DNA of 42,326 nucleotides from positions 1 through 42,326 of the forward strand of contig QHNR01000067.1 of the NCBI GenBank assembly GCA_003218475.1, written 5' to 3'. The stretch comes from Verrucomicrobiota bacterium. Its GTDB lineage: Bacteria; Verrucomicrobiota; Verrucomicrobiia; Chthoniobacterales; UBA10450. The position numbers and the translations under genes are program-made. Below, one piece after another: positions 35,576-42,326 of the stretch. Under the pieces are notes generated by a model. It was not told where the DNA came from. It did not search any database and saw only the letters and a list, made by a program, of their open reading frames with translations. The stretch's first letter is position 1. Each line of letters opens with the position of its first letter.

Positions 35576-36322
35576 TCACAATTTGAGATCAACAATGCCA
35601 TTGGACGCCACGATGCTGTATTTATCTCTCATGTGTTCGAGCGGACGAAGATCGACAGTTCCGCCGGCGTTTTCAACCAGAAGCCAGCCCGCCGCGATGT
35701 CCCACAAGCTGATCCCGGTTTCAATATACGCGTCGAATCGTCCGCACGCGACGTAAGCCATGTCGAGCGCTGCGCTGCCAAGCACTCGGCACTTGCGCAC
35801 GCGATGAATCATCGTCTGGAGCAGTGGGAAATTCGCGTCGATCGTGTCTCTAGTCTTGGCGAGGCCGACTGAGACGATGGATTCAGCCAGATCCGCGCGA
35901 TCACTTATATGAAAGGGACAGCCATTTAGCTTTGGAGCCTCACCTTTTTGCCCAGCCCACATCTCTTCGCGAATTGGATCGTAGATGACGCCGACCATGA
36001 TTTCGCTGCGCACGCGGAGGGCAATCGACACGCAAAAATGAGGGATGCCGTAGAAATAATTAACCGTGCCATCAAGTGGATCGACGACCCACTGATGCTC
36101 GGTAGATTGATCGCCGGCGATTCCTTCTTCGCCATAAATGGCGTGGCCGGGAAATTCTTTCAGAAGCAAGTTCGTAATTAACTCCTGTGCCTGAACATCG
36201 ATCTCCAGTTTCAGATCGTGCGCGGCGGCGGCGTTGACCCGTTGCTGCCGACGGAAATTTTCACGAAGCAACTTTCCCGCCTGCCGCGCAGCATGTTCGG
36301 CCGAATCGAGATAATGCTTCAT
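35576..36322 (-). CDS. Inositol monophosphatase family protein (SuhB-like)
   Basis: This 248-residue Mg-dependent phosphatase has the family metal site E65-E66 in 'IYGEEG' and D81-P-L-D84-G-T. The C-terminal motif 'WDIAAGWLLVENAGG' is also present. Likely substrates are inositol-1-phosphate or a related sugar phosphate; SuhB-type members can also bind the transcription machinery. The 55 bases to ispF contain tandem 'cgttgaa/cgttaaa' motifs (35536-35568). Confidence 0.9.
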   Translation of the reverse strand: MKHYLDSAEHAARQAGKLLRENFRRQQRVNAAAAHDLKLEIDVQAQELITNLLLKEFPGHAIYGEEGIAGDQSTEHQWVVDPLDGTVNYFYGIPHFCVSIALRVRSEIMVGVIYDPIREEMWAGQKGEAPKLNGCPFHISDRADLAESIVSVGLAKTRDTIDANFPLLQTMIHRVRKCRVLGSAALDMAYVACGRFDAYIETGISLWDIAAGWLLVENAGGTVDLRPLEHMRDKYSIVASNGIVDLKL

Positions 36323-36378
36323 GGCGAAATATTACGTCGCACAAAGAACGGAAAGTGCACACCCGGAAATGCAGTGAC

Positions 36379-36445
36379 GCAGGCAATCCTGCCTGCGAGC
36401 AAGCGATGCGCAACGCCCAAGAAAGATGCAGGCAGGATTGCCTGC
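36379..36445. repeat. Pair of complementary 18-base palindromic units
   Basis: gcaggcaatcctgcctgc (36379-36396) and gcaggcaggattgcctgc (36428-36445) are exact reverse complements of each other, and each is itself a near-palindrome. They lie in the 223-base gap upstream of the phosphatase gene (36323-36545). They could form a long hairpin with a 31-base loop or two small ones. Confidence 0.75.
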
Positions 36446-36453
36446 ATCACAAT

Positions 36454-36490
36454 AAAAAACCGGGAGGAAAATAAATTCTCCCCCCGGGTT
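36454..36490 (-). terminator. Intrinsic terminator for the Lys-rich micro-peptide gene
   Basis: Read on the minus strand, aacccggggggagaa and ttcctcccgg pair (one G-T and a small mismatch) and are followed by six Ts (36454-36459). A second hairpin, ggacccgaa/ttcgggccc (36506-36527), lies between it and the micro-peptide stop. Confidence 0.7.
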
Positions 36491-36545
36491 GAAGTTAGGG
36501 GTTGTGGACCCGAAGAAATTCGGGCCCGTTAACGAAGTTTCGGGC

Positions 36546-36602
36546 TTAGTGCCTTTTTTTCTTCGCTGCTTTTTTCTTTGCTGCCTTTTTTTTCTTTGCC
36601 AT
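36546..36602 (-). CDS. Lys/Ala-rich basic micro-peptide (18 residues)
   Basis: A start at 36602 and a TAA at 36546-36548 encode MAKKKKAAKKKAAKKKRH, an almost purely Lys/Ala peptide. A purine-rich AAGGGGGG ribosome-binding site lies about 9 bases upstream of the ATG and a terminator follows. Similar short Lys/Ala-rich peptides occur in verrucomicrobial and chlamydial genomes and resemble the tails of histone-H1-like proteins. A nucleic-acid-binding role is inferred from charge only. The translation signals and terminator argue for a real gene rather than chance low complexity. Confidence 0.68.
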   Translation of the reverse strand: MAKKKKAAKKKAAKKKRH

Positions 36603-36673
36603 CGACTAATTCCCCCCTTTCAATCCGCAACGTGCGGAACCTGGTGAAGAGTTGGGAATAATTTTCACTTCAC

Positions 36674-37351
36674 TTAACTGCGTTCACTAATCATCACATC
36701 TTTTTTGTCAAACATTATTGTTGCAGAATTTAGAAAAATTTTTACGAGCTCGCGTGCGATAATTTTTTTTTGCGCGCGCGAAATTTTCTGTCGCTCTCCG
36801 TTTTTGAAGAGGATCGTCACTTCATTTACGTCGCTGTCCATTCCCGATTTTGCGCTGCTCACGTCGTTTGCAATGATGATGTCACAATTTTTCTCGCGCA
36901 GTTTCCGCGCAGCATTTTTTTCTACGTCATTCGTTTCTGCGGCGAACCCGACGACAAGGAATCGGCGATCGTGCCAATGGCCTAGCGAATCGAGAATGTC
37001 GCGCGTGGGAATTAATTCGAGCGAAACATTTTCGCTGCGCTTTTTGATTTTTGTCGGTGACACGCTTGCCGGTTTGTAATCGGCCACGGCGGCGCACATC
37101 ACGCATATGTCGCATTTGCTCGCATCGCGATGCACCGCATCGAACATTTCATCACTCGTTGAAACGGAAACCAATTTCGCCGCGCGCGGCGGCTGGAGAC
37201 TGACCTGGCCGGAAATTAAGATGACATCGTGCCCGGCATCGAGCGCAGCTTCTGCGATCGCATAACCCATTTTTCCCGACGAACGATTTGAAACATAACG
37301 AACCGGATCGATCGGCTCGCGCGTGGGCCCGGCCGTGACGAGAAACTTCAC
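36674..37351 (-). CDS. coaB: Phosphopantothenate--cysteine ligase (stand-alone CoaB)
   Basis: This 225-residue protein catalyses the ligation step of coenzyme A synthesis. Motifs include 'VTAGPTREPIDPVRYVSNRS' at the start, 'CAAVADYKP' and 'KIKKR', and 'VGFAAETND'. It starts with GTG at 37351 overlapping the coaC stop (GTGA), so the usual CoaBC fusion is here two coupled genes. The last 15 residues are not conserved. Confidence 0.93.
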   Translation of the reverse strand: MKFLVTAGPTREPIDPVRYVSNRSSGKMGYAIAEAALDAGHDVILISGQVSLQPPRAAKLVSVSTSDEMFDAVHRDASKCDICVMCAAVADYKPASVSPTKIKKRSENVSLELIPTRDILDSLGHWHDRRFLVVGFAAETNDVEKNAARKLREKNCDIIIANDVSSAKSGMDSDVNEVTILFKNGERQKISRAQKKIIARELVKIFLNSATIMFDKKDVMISERS

Positions 37352-37971
37352 GCGATCAAATTATCCTGCCGCGCAAGCAAGAACTCCGCGCGGAAGGCGA
37401 TGTCATTAACTTTCCAGAGTCGGCCAACTCCTTCGTAACCGCATGCCAGCATTCCTTCTTCTGGACCGATAAATTCCACGCCGCGCATCTGTAATTTTTC
37501 TACATTCTCCACTGTCGAGGGATGCTGCCACATTTTTCCGTTCATGGCCGGCGCAAGCAGAATCGGCGCGCGCGTGGCGAGCGCGATCGCCGCAAGCGGG
37601 TGACCGGCCAAGCCGTGCGCCAGTTCGGCGATAATGTGCGCGGTGGCGGGCGCGATCAGGAGCAGGTTCGCGCGATCCGCAAGATCGATGTGACCGGGTC
37701 GCCAGCTTTCCTTCTCGTCGTAGAAGCTCGTCGTCACCGGATTTTTGGAAAGCGTCTGCAACGTCAGCGGCGAAATGAATTCAGTCGCATCCTGTGTCAT
37801 GACGACAAATACTTCATGACCCTGTTTAACGAGCAGACTGGCCACTTCGGCTGATTTGTAGGCGGCGATTGAGCCTGTGACACCAAGCACGATGGATTTT
37901 CTTCCAGCCGCAATACGTACCACTTTTCGCAGGCTCGTCTTCTCGCGTTTGCCTCGTGAGTTTTTCTCCAT
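37348..37971 (-). CDS. coaC: Phosphopantothenoylcysteine decarboxylase (stand-alone CoaC)
   Basis: This roughly 207-residue flavoprotein decarboxylates phosphopantothenoylcysteine to phosphopantetheine. It shows 'VLGVTGSIAAYKSAEVASLL', the active-site His in 'GHIDLADRANLLLIAPATA', 'APAMNGKMW' (substrate Asn) and the Cys flap 'LACGYEGVGR'. The ATG at 37971 is preferred because the upstream frame to 38055 would overlap gmk and has unconserved residues. rpoZ, often between gmk and coaBC, is absent from the 55-base gap. Confidence 0.92.
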   Translation of the reverse strand: MEKNSRGKREKTSLRKVVRIAAGRKSIVLGVTGSIAAYKSAEVASLLVKQGHEVFVVMTQDATEFISPLTLQTLSKNPVTTSFYDEKESWRPGHIDLADRANLLLIAPATAHIIAELAHGLAGHPLAAIALATRAPILLAPAMNGKMWQHPSTVENVEKLQMRGVEFIGPEEGMLACGYEGVGRLWKVNDIAFRAEFLLARQDNLIA

Positions 37972-38026
37972 TGAACATTGCGAACTTAGTCGCGAATCTG
38001 CGGTAGGGGAAGCTGATAGCTTCCTG

Positions 38027-38686
38027 TTATTGATTGGAGCCAATAGCCCCCGCAAAGATCAAACGCCGGCTCAAATAACTTTCTGCAGCCATGATCTGGA
38101 GAAATTTCTGCAGGTCTTCTTCAACTGAACCGCTAATAATCGTGTAACGATAATCCCGCCATAATTCCATCTCTCGCGTCGCTGTCTCCAGCCGCCGTTT
38201 GATCTGCTCTTCAGTCTCTGTGCCGCGTTTGCGCAAACGTCGCCGCAATTCGTCGAGATCGGGCGGCATAATAAAAACATCGGTTAGGGCCTGGCGGATT
38301 ATTGAATCGTCGCAATTGCGGATGGTGGCGGCGCCCTGCGTATCAATATCGAGCAAGACATCGACTCCGTCGTTCAGATTGGTCAGCACTGGCTCGCGCA
38401 ATGTGCCATAAAAATCTCCGTGCACCTCCGCGTGTTCGAGAAAATCGCCGGCTTCGAGTTTCGCGTGAAAATCCGCATCCGAGAAGAATTGATAATGTTC
38501 GCCGTTAATTTCACCGCTGCGTGGCGCTCGGGTAGTGCAGGAGACGGAGTAGAAAAGATTGGGGTTTTGTCGCAGCGCCTCGACCAGTGTGGTTTTGCCT
38601 GCGCCCGATGGCGCGGAGATGACGAAAAGAATTCCGCGGCGGTTAAAACCTCGTGACATCGGTTTCCGTAAGTCTTCAACGCTCAC
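38027..38686 (-). CDS. gmk: Guanylate kinase
   Basis: This roughly 210-219-residue enzyme phosphorylates GMP to GDP. The P-loop is 'SAPSGAGKTTL', and 'SCTTRAPRSGEINGEHYQF' is the GMP-binding region. The protein may start at 38686 or at the ATG at 38659, just before the conserved 'GILFVISAPSG'. Order yicC-gmk-coaC-coaB on one strand matches a widespread arrangement. Confidence 0.95.
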   Translation of the reverse strand: MSVEDLRKPMSRGFNRRGILFVISAPSGAGKTTLVEALRQNPNLFYSVSCTTRAPRSGEINGEHYQFFSDADFHAKLEAGDFLEHAEVHGDFYGTLREPVLTNLNDGVDVLLDIDTQGAATIRNCDDSIIRQALTDVFIMPPDLDELRRRLRKRGTETEEQIKRRLETATREMELWRDYRYTIISGSVEEDLQKFLQIMAAESYLSRRLIFAGAIGSNQ

Positions 38687-38717
38687 GATCGATGGCGACT
38701 CCGTGTGTAGGCAGGGC

Positions 38718-38805
38718 TGTCATGTTGAGCAAAGGGAAGCATCTCTGGTTTAATAAGCGCGGCGAAAGAACTGATCTGAGATTCTTCGCTTCGCTCAGAA
38801 TGACA
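38718..38805. repeat. Inverted repeat, 'TGTCAT...GAGCGAAG' family, copy 5
   Basis: The left arm tgtcatgttgagcaaaggga and the right arm ending cttcgctcagaatgaca form an imperfect palindrome of about 88 bases between yicC and gmk. It is the clearest relative of copy 2 in its arm sequences. Confidence 0.82.
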
Positions 38806-38829
38806 GGCTGGACTGTCACTTGGATTGTC

Positions 38830-39705
38830 TTACTCAAGGTTTTGAACTTGCTCCCGGATCTTTTCCAGTTCGGCTTTGCATGCGATAACGCGTTGTGAGA
38901 TTACAGCGTCATTGGCTTTCGCGCCGAGCGTGTTGAGCTCGCGGAAAATTTCCTGCGTGATGAATTCCAATGTGCGCCCGACCGGCTCTTTGCTACGCAA
39001 GTGATGCGCGAATTGGGCAAGATGACTCTCGAGCCGCGTCAACTCCTCCGACACATCAGCACGATCTGCAAAAAAAGAAATTTCTTTGAGCACCCGTTCG
39101 TCTTCGCTGGCGATCGGCAGCCCCGATTTTTGGATTCGGTCGAGAAGCGCGGCGCGATATCTTTTCACCACGTCGGGGTGGAGCGCGCGAACTTCCTTCA
39201 GTTTTTTCCGGATCGCCTTGAGACGATGAATCAAATCCTTGGCCAGATGTTTGCCTTCGCGCTCCCGCATTTTGATTAAATCTGCGAGGGCGGCGCGCAG
39301 CGCGCGCTCAACGGCCGTCCACACCTCTTCCGCGTTCAAGGCTTCTTCCGGGAACCGCATGACTCCCGGCGCCTGCAGGATTGTGCTGATCGTAATCTCG
39401 CCCGGCGCGTTCAGTTCCTTCTGCAGCGTGCGCATCGCTTCATGGTAGGAGCGGGCGAGTTCCGTGTTGAGTGCGAGGTTTCGCACGCCGTTCGCGCCGC
39501 TGTGAAGGGTGATGGTGGCACTGGTGCGGCCGCGCGAAATATTTTCGTTAATTGTCTGCCGAACGCGCGGCTCGAGCTCCGCCAGATCGCGCGGCAAATT
39601 GATCACGATGTCGCTCTGCTTTCGGTTCACAGAGTTAAGCTCAACACTAAACCTCGTTCCGTCATGATCGGTCTCGGCGCGACCGTATCCAGTCATGCTC
39701 CGCAT
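38830..39705 (-). CDS. yicC: YicC family endoribonuclease
   Basis: This 291-residue protein has the YicC N-terminus 'MRSMTGYGRAETD' and 'SVELNSVNRKQSDIVINLP', and the C-terminal DUF1732 part ('EELTRLESHLAQFAHHLRS', then 'EFITQEIFRELNTLGAKAND'). YicC proteins are RNA endonucleases affecting small-RNA turnover in E. coli. It is placed upstream of gmk, as in many bacteria; a palindromic repeat separates the two. Confidence 0.93.
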   Translation of the reverse strand: MRSMTGYGRAETDHDGTRFSVELNSVNRKQSDIVINLPRDLAELEPRVRQTINENISRGRTSATITLHSGANGVRNLALNTELARSYHEAMRTLQKELNAPGEITISTILQAPGVMRFPEEALNAEEVWTAVERALRAALADLIKMREREGKHLAKDLIHRLKAIRKKLKEVRALHPDVVKRYRAALLDRIQKSGLPIASEDERVLKEISFFADRADVSEELTRLESHLAQFAHHLRSKEPVGRTLEFITQEIFRELNTLGAKANDAVISQRVIACKAELEKIREQVQNLE

Positions 39706-39737
39706 ATCTCGATGAAAACGTTATCGCAGAGAAACGT

Positions 39738-40739
39738 TCAACGTTCAATCACACGTTCGCTGAGAAGATGTCGCAACGCCTTTCGATGTGGCGAAGGCAT
39801 TGGGATCGAGTCCAGTGAATCGATTCGGACCCAACTCCGCAATGGGTTTCGAATCTTTACCCGGTGCCGTGCGTAAACGCTTAACGTGACGCGATGGTCC
39901 GTGAACGGAAAGATCGACTTATAAACCGGCCGTTGATTCGCCGATTCTCTTTGCAACGGCGGCAAGATCCACATGCCGCGCCACCATGTAGATGATTGTT
40001 CAAGCAGAATCTTGCCCTGACGCACCACAAACGCGTGCTGTTCGGTGAGTCGCTTTGTGCGGGGACGGGATTTTCTGACCGGCAGAGCTTGCGGATTTTT
40101 CGCACGGCAGAATGTCTTCACGGGACAAATGCCGCATTTAGGTTGGCGCGCAACACAAACAAGCGCGCCGAGATCGATGAGTGCAGAGTTGTAAATCGAG
40201 GCGTTGGATTTTGGAACGAGTCTGGCTGCATATTGCCAAAGGGTTTGCCGGCCCCGATCAGAATCGATCGATTCGGGGAAATCGAATAATCGCGTCAAAA
40301 CACGAGCCGTGTTAGCTTCGACGATGGGGAGTGGTTGATCGAACGCGAAACTGGCGACGGCGTGCGCAGTGTATTTTCCGATTCCTGGAAGCTGCTGCAT
40401 TTGCTCTACTGATCGCGGTAAGCGTCCGCGATATCGATCTACGACAGTCGTCGCGGTAGCCTGAAGATTTCGCGCGCGAGCATAATAGCCGAGGCCTTGC
40501 CACGCGTGAAGCACGTCGTTTTCGGAAGCCCGGGCCAGTGAGACAAAATCGGGGAAACGGCGGAGCCACTCGTTGTAATAAGCGATCACCGTGGAGACCT
40601 GAGTTTGCTGGAGCATCAACTCGGAGACAAGGATCGCGTAAGGATCGCGCGTGCAGCGCCATGGCAGGTCGCGGCCGTGACGGCGAAACCACCGCAGAAG
40701 CGAGCGGTGGAACGCGGGAGCGTTTCTTGGCGATGTCAC
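39738..40739 (-). CDS. mutY: A/G-specific adenine glycosylase MutY
   Basis: This 333-residue base-excision repair enzyme removes adenine opposite 8-oxoguanine. It has E40 in 'SELMLQQTQV' and the helix-hairpin-helix 'LPGIGKYTAHAVASFAF'. The [4Fe-4S] ligands are C195, C202, C205 and C211 (C-x6-C-x2-C-x5-C). A reduced C-terminal NUDIX-like domain holds 'FPFTDHRVTLSVY'. At the position of the catalytic Asp of E. coli MutY (in 'LDGNVKRV') it has E141 ('VEANTARV'). Its stop codon lies in a 'cgttgaacgtt'-type motif. Confidence 0.9.
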   Translation of the reverse strand: MTSPRNAPAFHRSLLRWFRRHGRDLPWRCTRDPYAILVSELMLQQTQVSTVIAYYNEWLRRFPDFVSLARASENDVLHAWQGLGYYARARNLQATATTVVDRYRGRLPRSVEQMQQLPGIGKYTAHAVASFAFDQPLPIVEANTARVLTRLFDFPESIDSDRGRQTLWQYAARLVPKSNASIYNSALIDLGALVCVARQPKCGICPVKTFCRAKNPQALPVRKSRPRTKRLTEQHAFVVRQGKILLEQSSTWWRGMWILPPLQRESANQRPVYKSIFPFTDHRVTLSVYARHRVKIRNPLRSWVRIDSLDSIPMPSPHRKALRHLLSERVIER

Positions 40740-40752
40740 GATTTGAAGGCAA

Positions 40753-40852
40753 ACCTTGAACGCTCAACGCCCAACGTCCAACTCTCAATTCAGAAGATGA
40801 TTGAACATTGAGTGTTGAGCGTTGAGCGTTGGACGTTGAATTCTTACACCCA
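40753..40852. repeat. Inverted repeat containing the start region of rnhC
   Basis: cttgaacgctcaacgcccaa (from 40755), continuing through cgtccaac, is mirrored by gttgagcgttgagcgttgga and cgttgaattc (to about 40845). The element occupies the 72-base gap between the divergent mutY and rnhC genes and extends into both the mutY leader and the first codons assigned to rnhC. Confidence 0.75.
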
Positions 40853-41804
40853 CCCGTTGACGAAGGAGCAGGCGACGAAGCTTCGTGCGCTGCTTGAAGA
40901 GCTTGGTTTTGAATTTTCGTCGAAGGAATACACACTTTTCTTTGCGCAAAAAAACAAGTTGAGCGTGGCGGTTTACGAGAAGGGACCGAAGGTGCTCGTG
41001 CAAGGCCGTGACGTGGAGGAGTTCGTGCAGTTCGAGCTGGAGCCGAAAATTCTTGGCGAAGCGAAGCTCGGCTACGAGGAAGTGCATTCCCCAGAAATGT
41101 TCGAGCCCCATTTCGGTGTAGATGAGAGCGGGAAGGGCGATTTCTTCGGGCCGCTGGTGATTTCCGGAGCGTATGTCGACCGTGGGATTGCTCACAAACT
41201 TGTCGATGCCGGCGTGGTGGACAGCAAGCGAATCACTTCCGATGCACGGATTCGCGCGCTTGCGGACACGATTCGGAAAACTTCTTTGGGTCTGGTGGAA
41301 ACCGTCCTGATCGGACCCGCGAAGTACAACGAGCTTTATCAGAAGTTTAGTAATCTTAACCGGCTGCTCGGCTGGGGCCACGCGCGCGTGATTGAAAATT
41401 TGTTGGAGAGAAAGCCGGGATGTCCGCGCTCGTTATCAGACCAGTTTGCGGATTCGCGGGTGATTAATGCGTCCTTGCTCAAGCACGGTCGCAAGCTCAC
41501 CATCGAACAGCGCCCAAAAGCGGAATCTGACATCGCGGTAGCGGCGGCGTCGATCCTCGCCCGCGAGGCGTTCATCAACTGGCTGGAGCGCAAAAGCAAA
41601 GAGCTCGGTGTGCGGTTGGGCCGGGGGGTTTCGCCGAGCGTAAAAGAGGCCGCCAGAAAACTGGTGGAAATGAACGGGCCAGGCGCGTTACGGGAGGTGG
41701 CAAAGGTGCATTTTCGCACAGCGCACGAAACCGCGCCGGACTATTATCCTGCTCCGCCTCCACGTGAGGAATGGACAGGCCCCCGTGATTTGTTGAAGCG
41801 TTAA
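40812..41804 (+). CDS. rnhC: Ribonuclease HIII
   Basis: This roughly 322-330-residue nuclease degrades the RNA strand of RNA-DNA hybrids. An N-terminal TBP-like domain ('LRALLEELGFEFSSKEYTLF') distinguishes HIII from HII. The catalytic region shows 'FGVDESGKGDFFGPLVISGA', 'VVDSKRI' and 'ESDIAVAAASILAREAF'. The start is uncertain: GTG at 40812, TTG at 40815 and TTG at 40836 all lie inside a palindromic repeat and no ATG is available. The TAA stop sits at the edge of another palindrome. rnhB is not in view. Confidence 0.92.
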   Translation: MLSVERWTLNSYTHPLTKEQATKLRALLEELGFEFSSKEYTLFFAQKNKLSVAVYEKGPKVLVQGRDVEEFVQFELEPKILGEAKLGYEEVHSPEMFEPHFGVDESGKGDFFGPLVISGAYVDRGIAHKLVDAGVVDSKRITSDARIRALADTIRKTSLGLVETVLIGPAKYNELYQKFSNLNRLLGWGHARVIENLLERKPGCPRSLSDQFADSRVINASLLKHGRKLTIEQRPKAESDIAVAAASILAREAFINWLERKSKELGVRLGRGVSPSVKEAARKLVEMNGPGALREVAKVHFRTAHETAPDYYPAPPPREEWTGPRDLLKR

Positions 41805-41851
41805 AGCATCAAAACGGATTGGATGCTTCAAGCAGTGTAAACGCTTCAACG
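41794..41851. repeat. Nested inverted repeat overlapping the rnhC stop
   Basis: gttgaagcgtt (41794-41804) pairs with aacgcttcaac (about 41840-41850), and inside it aagcatc pairs with gatgctt. The first arm includes the rnhC TAA. There is no T-run, so it is not a classical terminator. Related 'cgcttcaacg' motifs occur at about 23958 and in the ispF leader. Confidence 0.75.
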
Positions 41852-41869
41852 ATTTAACGGGTTGAATCA

Positions 41870-42268
41870 TTGGTCATTGATTCGTCGTTCGTCCATTCGC
41901 CATTAGGCGGTATACCAAAGCTAACAAAGCGCGACATCGTCGTCTCTATCAGCAATCAAACCGGGATGGTCCAGCACCAGGTCTTCGATGTAGTCCAGCG
42001 GACGCTTGATAAAATCACCGACAGCCTGGCTAACAATATCCCGGTTGAACTGCGCAATTTTGGCGTCTTTCAGCCGCGCCTGACAAAGCCGCGAGTCGGC
42101 CGAAACCCGAATCAGCCCGGTAGCAGTTTTGTGATTCCGCCCCGCGCGACAGTGAAATTTAAGGCTGGCAAGATCATGCGTCAGCGCGTTGAGAAGCTGT
42201 CACGCCAATTAAAAGAGACCGCAGAACGCAACACTAAAACAGCAGCCGGCGTCCCAAACGGACAGTAA
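41870..42268 (+). CDS. HU/IHF-family DNA-binding protein
   Basis: The product shows the HU/IHF pattern: 'LTKRDIVVSISNQTGM' (helix 1), 'VELRNFGVFQPRLTKPRVGR' then 'NPNQPG' (DNA-binding arm), and 'ATVKFKAGKIMRQRV'. About 20 variable residues follow. It is a nucleoid-bending protein. The start is unsettled: TTG at 41870 gives 132 residues with about 18 unconserved ones. The conserved N-terminus would fit a start at the ATA codon at 41912 ('PKLTKRDIV'). The last 58 bases of the window hold a small hairpin (42275-42293) but no gene. Confidence 0.87.
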   Translation: MVIDSSFVHSPLGGIPKLTKRDIVVSISNQTGMVQHQVFDVVQRTLDKITDSLANNIPVELRNFGVFQPRLTKPRVGRNPNQPGSSFVIPPRATVKFKAGKIMRQRVEKLSRQLKETAERNTKTAAGVPNGQ

Positions 42269-42326
42269 GAGAGCGCGGCGTCATTTTCGCCGCAACCTCC
42301 GAACTGCTCACGAGAGCAAAGCCTGG

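Noticed and set aside
23152-38805. CRISPR-like array from the recurring TGTCAT repeats
   Set aside because: Copies are kilobases apart, imperfect and palindromic, without regular spacers, and no cas genes are present.
42275-42293. Terminator after the HU-like gene
   Set aside because: A 6-bp GC stem is present but no T-run follows, so support is too weak to call it.

Overview
The window reads as a gene-dense stretch of chromosome from a Gram-negative bacterium of the Verrucomicrobia/PVC group. A soil Chthoniobacterales-like lineage ('Spartobacteria', Udaeobacter type) is the best guess. That placement is an inference from protein flavour (anti-sigma-like protein, DUF3106 protein, Lys/Ala-rich micro-peptide, HemQ, split CoaC/CoaB) and from several families of short interspersed palindromic repeats. 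No phage, transposase, CRISPR, secretion cluster or biosynthetic cluster is visible; almost everything is housekeeping.

Layout. 1-4.9 kb (+): elongasome operon mreC(partial)-mreD-mrdA, then rng. 5.0-5.8 kb: outer-membrane barrel protein with a clear terminator. 5.9-7.2 kb (+): thiH-thiS. 7.2-8.65 kb (-): NfeD-type membrane protease, divergent from dnaG-rpoD (8.7-12.5 kb), which is followed by an anti-sigma-like protein and a periplasmic DUF3106 protein. 13.5-15.2 kb (-): Tyr-rich secreted protein, ribD, tRNA-Arg and tRNA-His. 15.4-19 kb (+): secreted coiled-coil/TPR protein, an unknown membrane protein, and a DUF2071 protein. 19-23.7 kb (-): ddl with an in-frame stop, acnA with a repeat-derived insert, and a peroxiredoxin. 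24-25 kb (+): DUF456 protein and the RNase P RNA. 25-27.3 kb (-): xseB-dxs. 27.5-29 kb (+): methyltransferase and DUF1345 protein. 29-30.5 kb (-): gcvT-gcvH. 30.7-32.6 kb (+): rhomboid-like pseudoenzyme, hemQ, tRNA-Ser. 32.6-36.6 kb (-): hexapeptide protein, cysS, ispF, suhB-type phosphatase, Lys-rich micro-peptide. 36.7-40.7 kb (-): yicC-gmk-coaC-coaB and mutY. 40.8-42.3 kb (+): rnhC and an HU-like protein.

Functional themes are cell-wall elongation (MreCD, PBP2, Ddl), replication/transcription/RNA processing (DnaG, RpoD, RNase G, RNase P, RNase HIII, YicC, HU), cofactors (ThiH/ThiS, RibD, CoaC/CoaB, HemQ, the Dxs and IspF isoprenoid steps) and one-carbon metabolism (GcvT/GcvH).

The most unusual signal is the repeat load. 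Several dispersed inverted-repeat families sit between genes. Some enter reading frames (acnA, probably dnaG) or carry start or stop codons (acnA, cysS, rnhC). The other notable point is the ddl gene, intact except for one in-frame TGA. I found no clear new multi-gene system.
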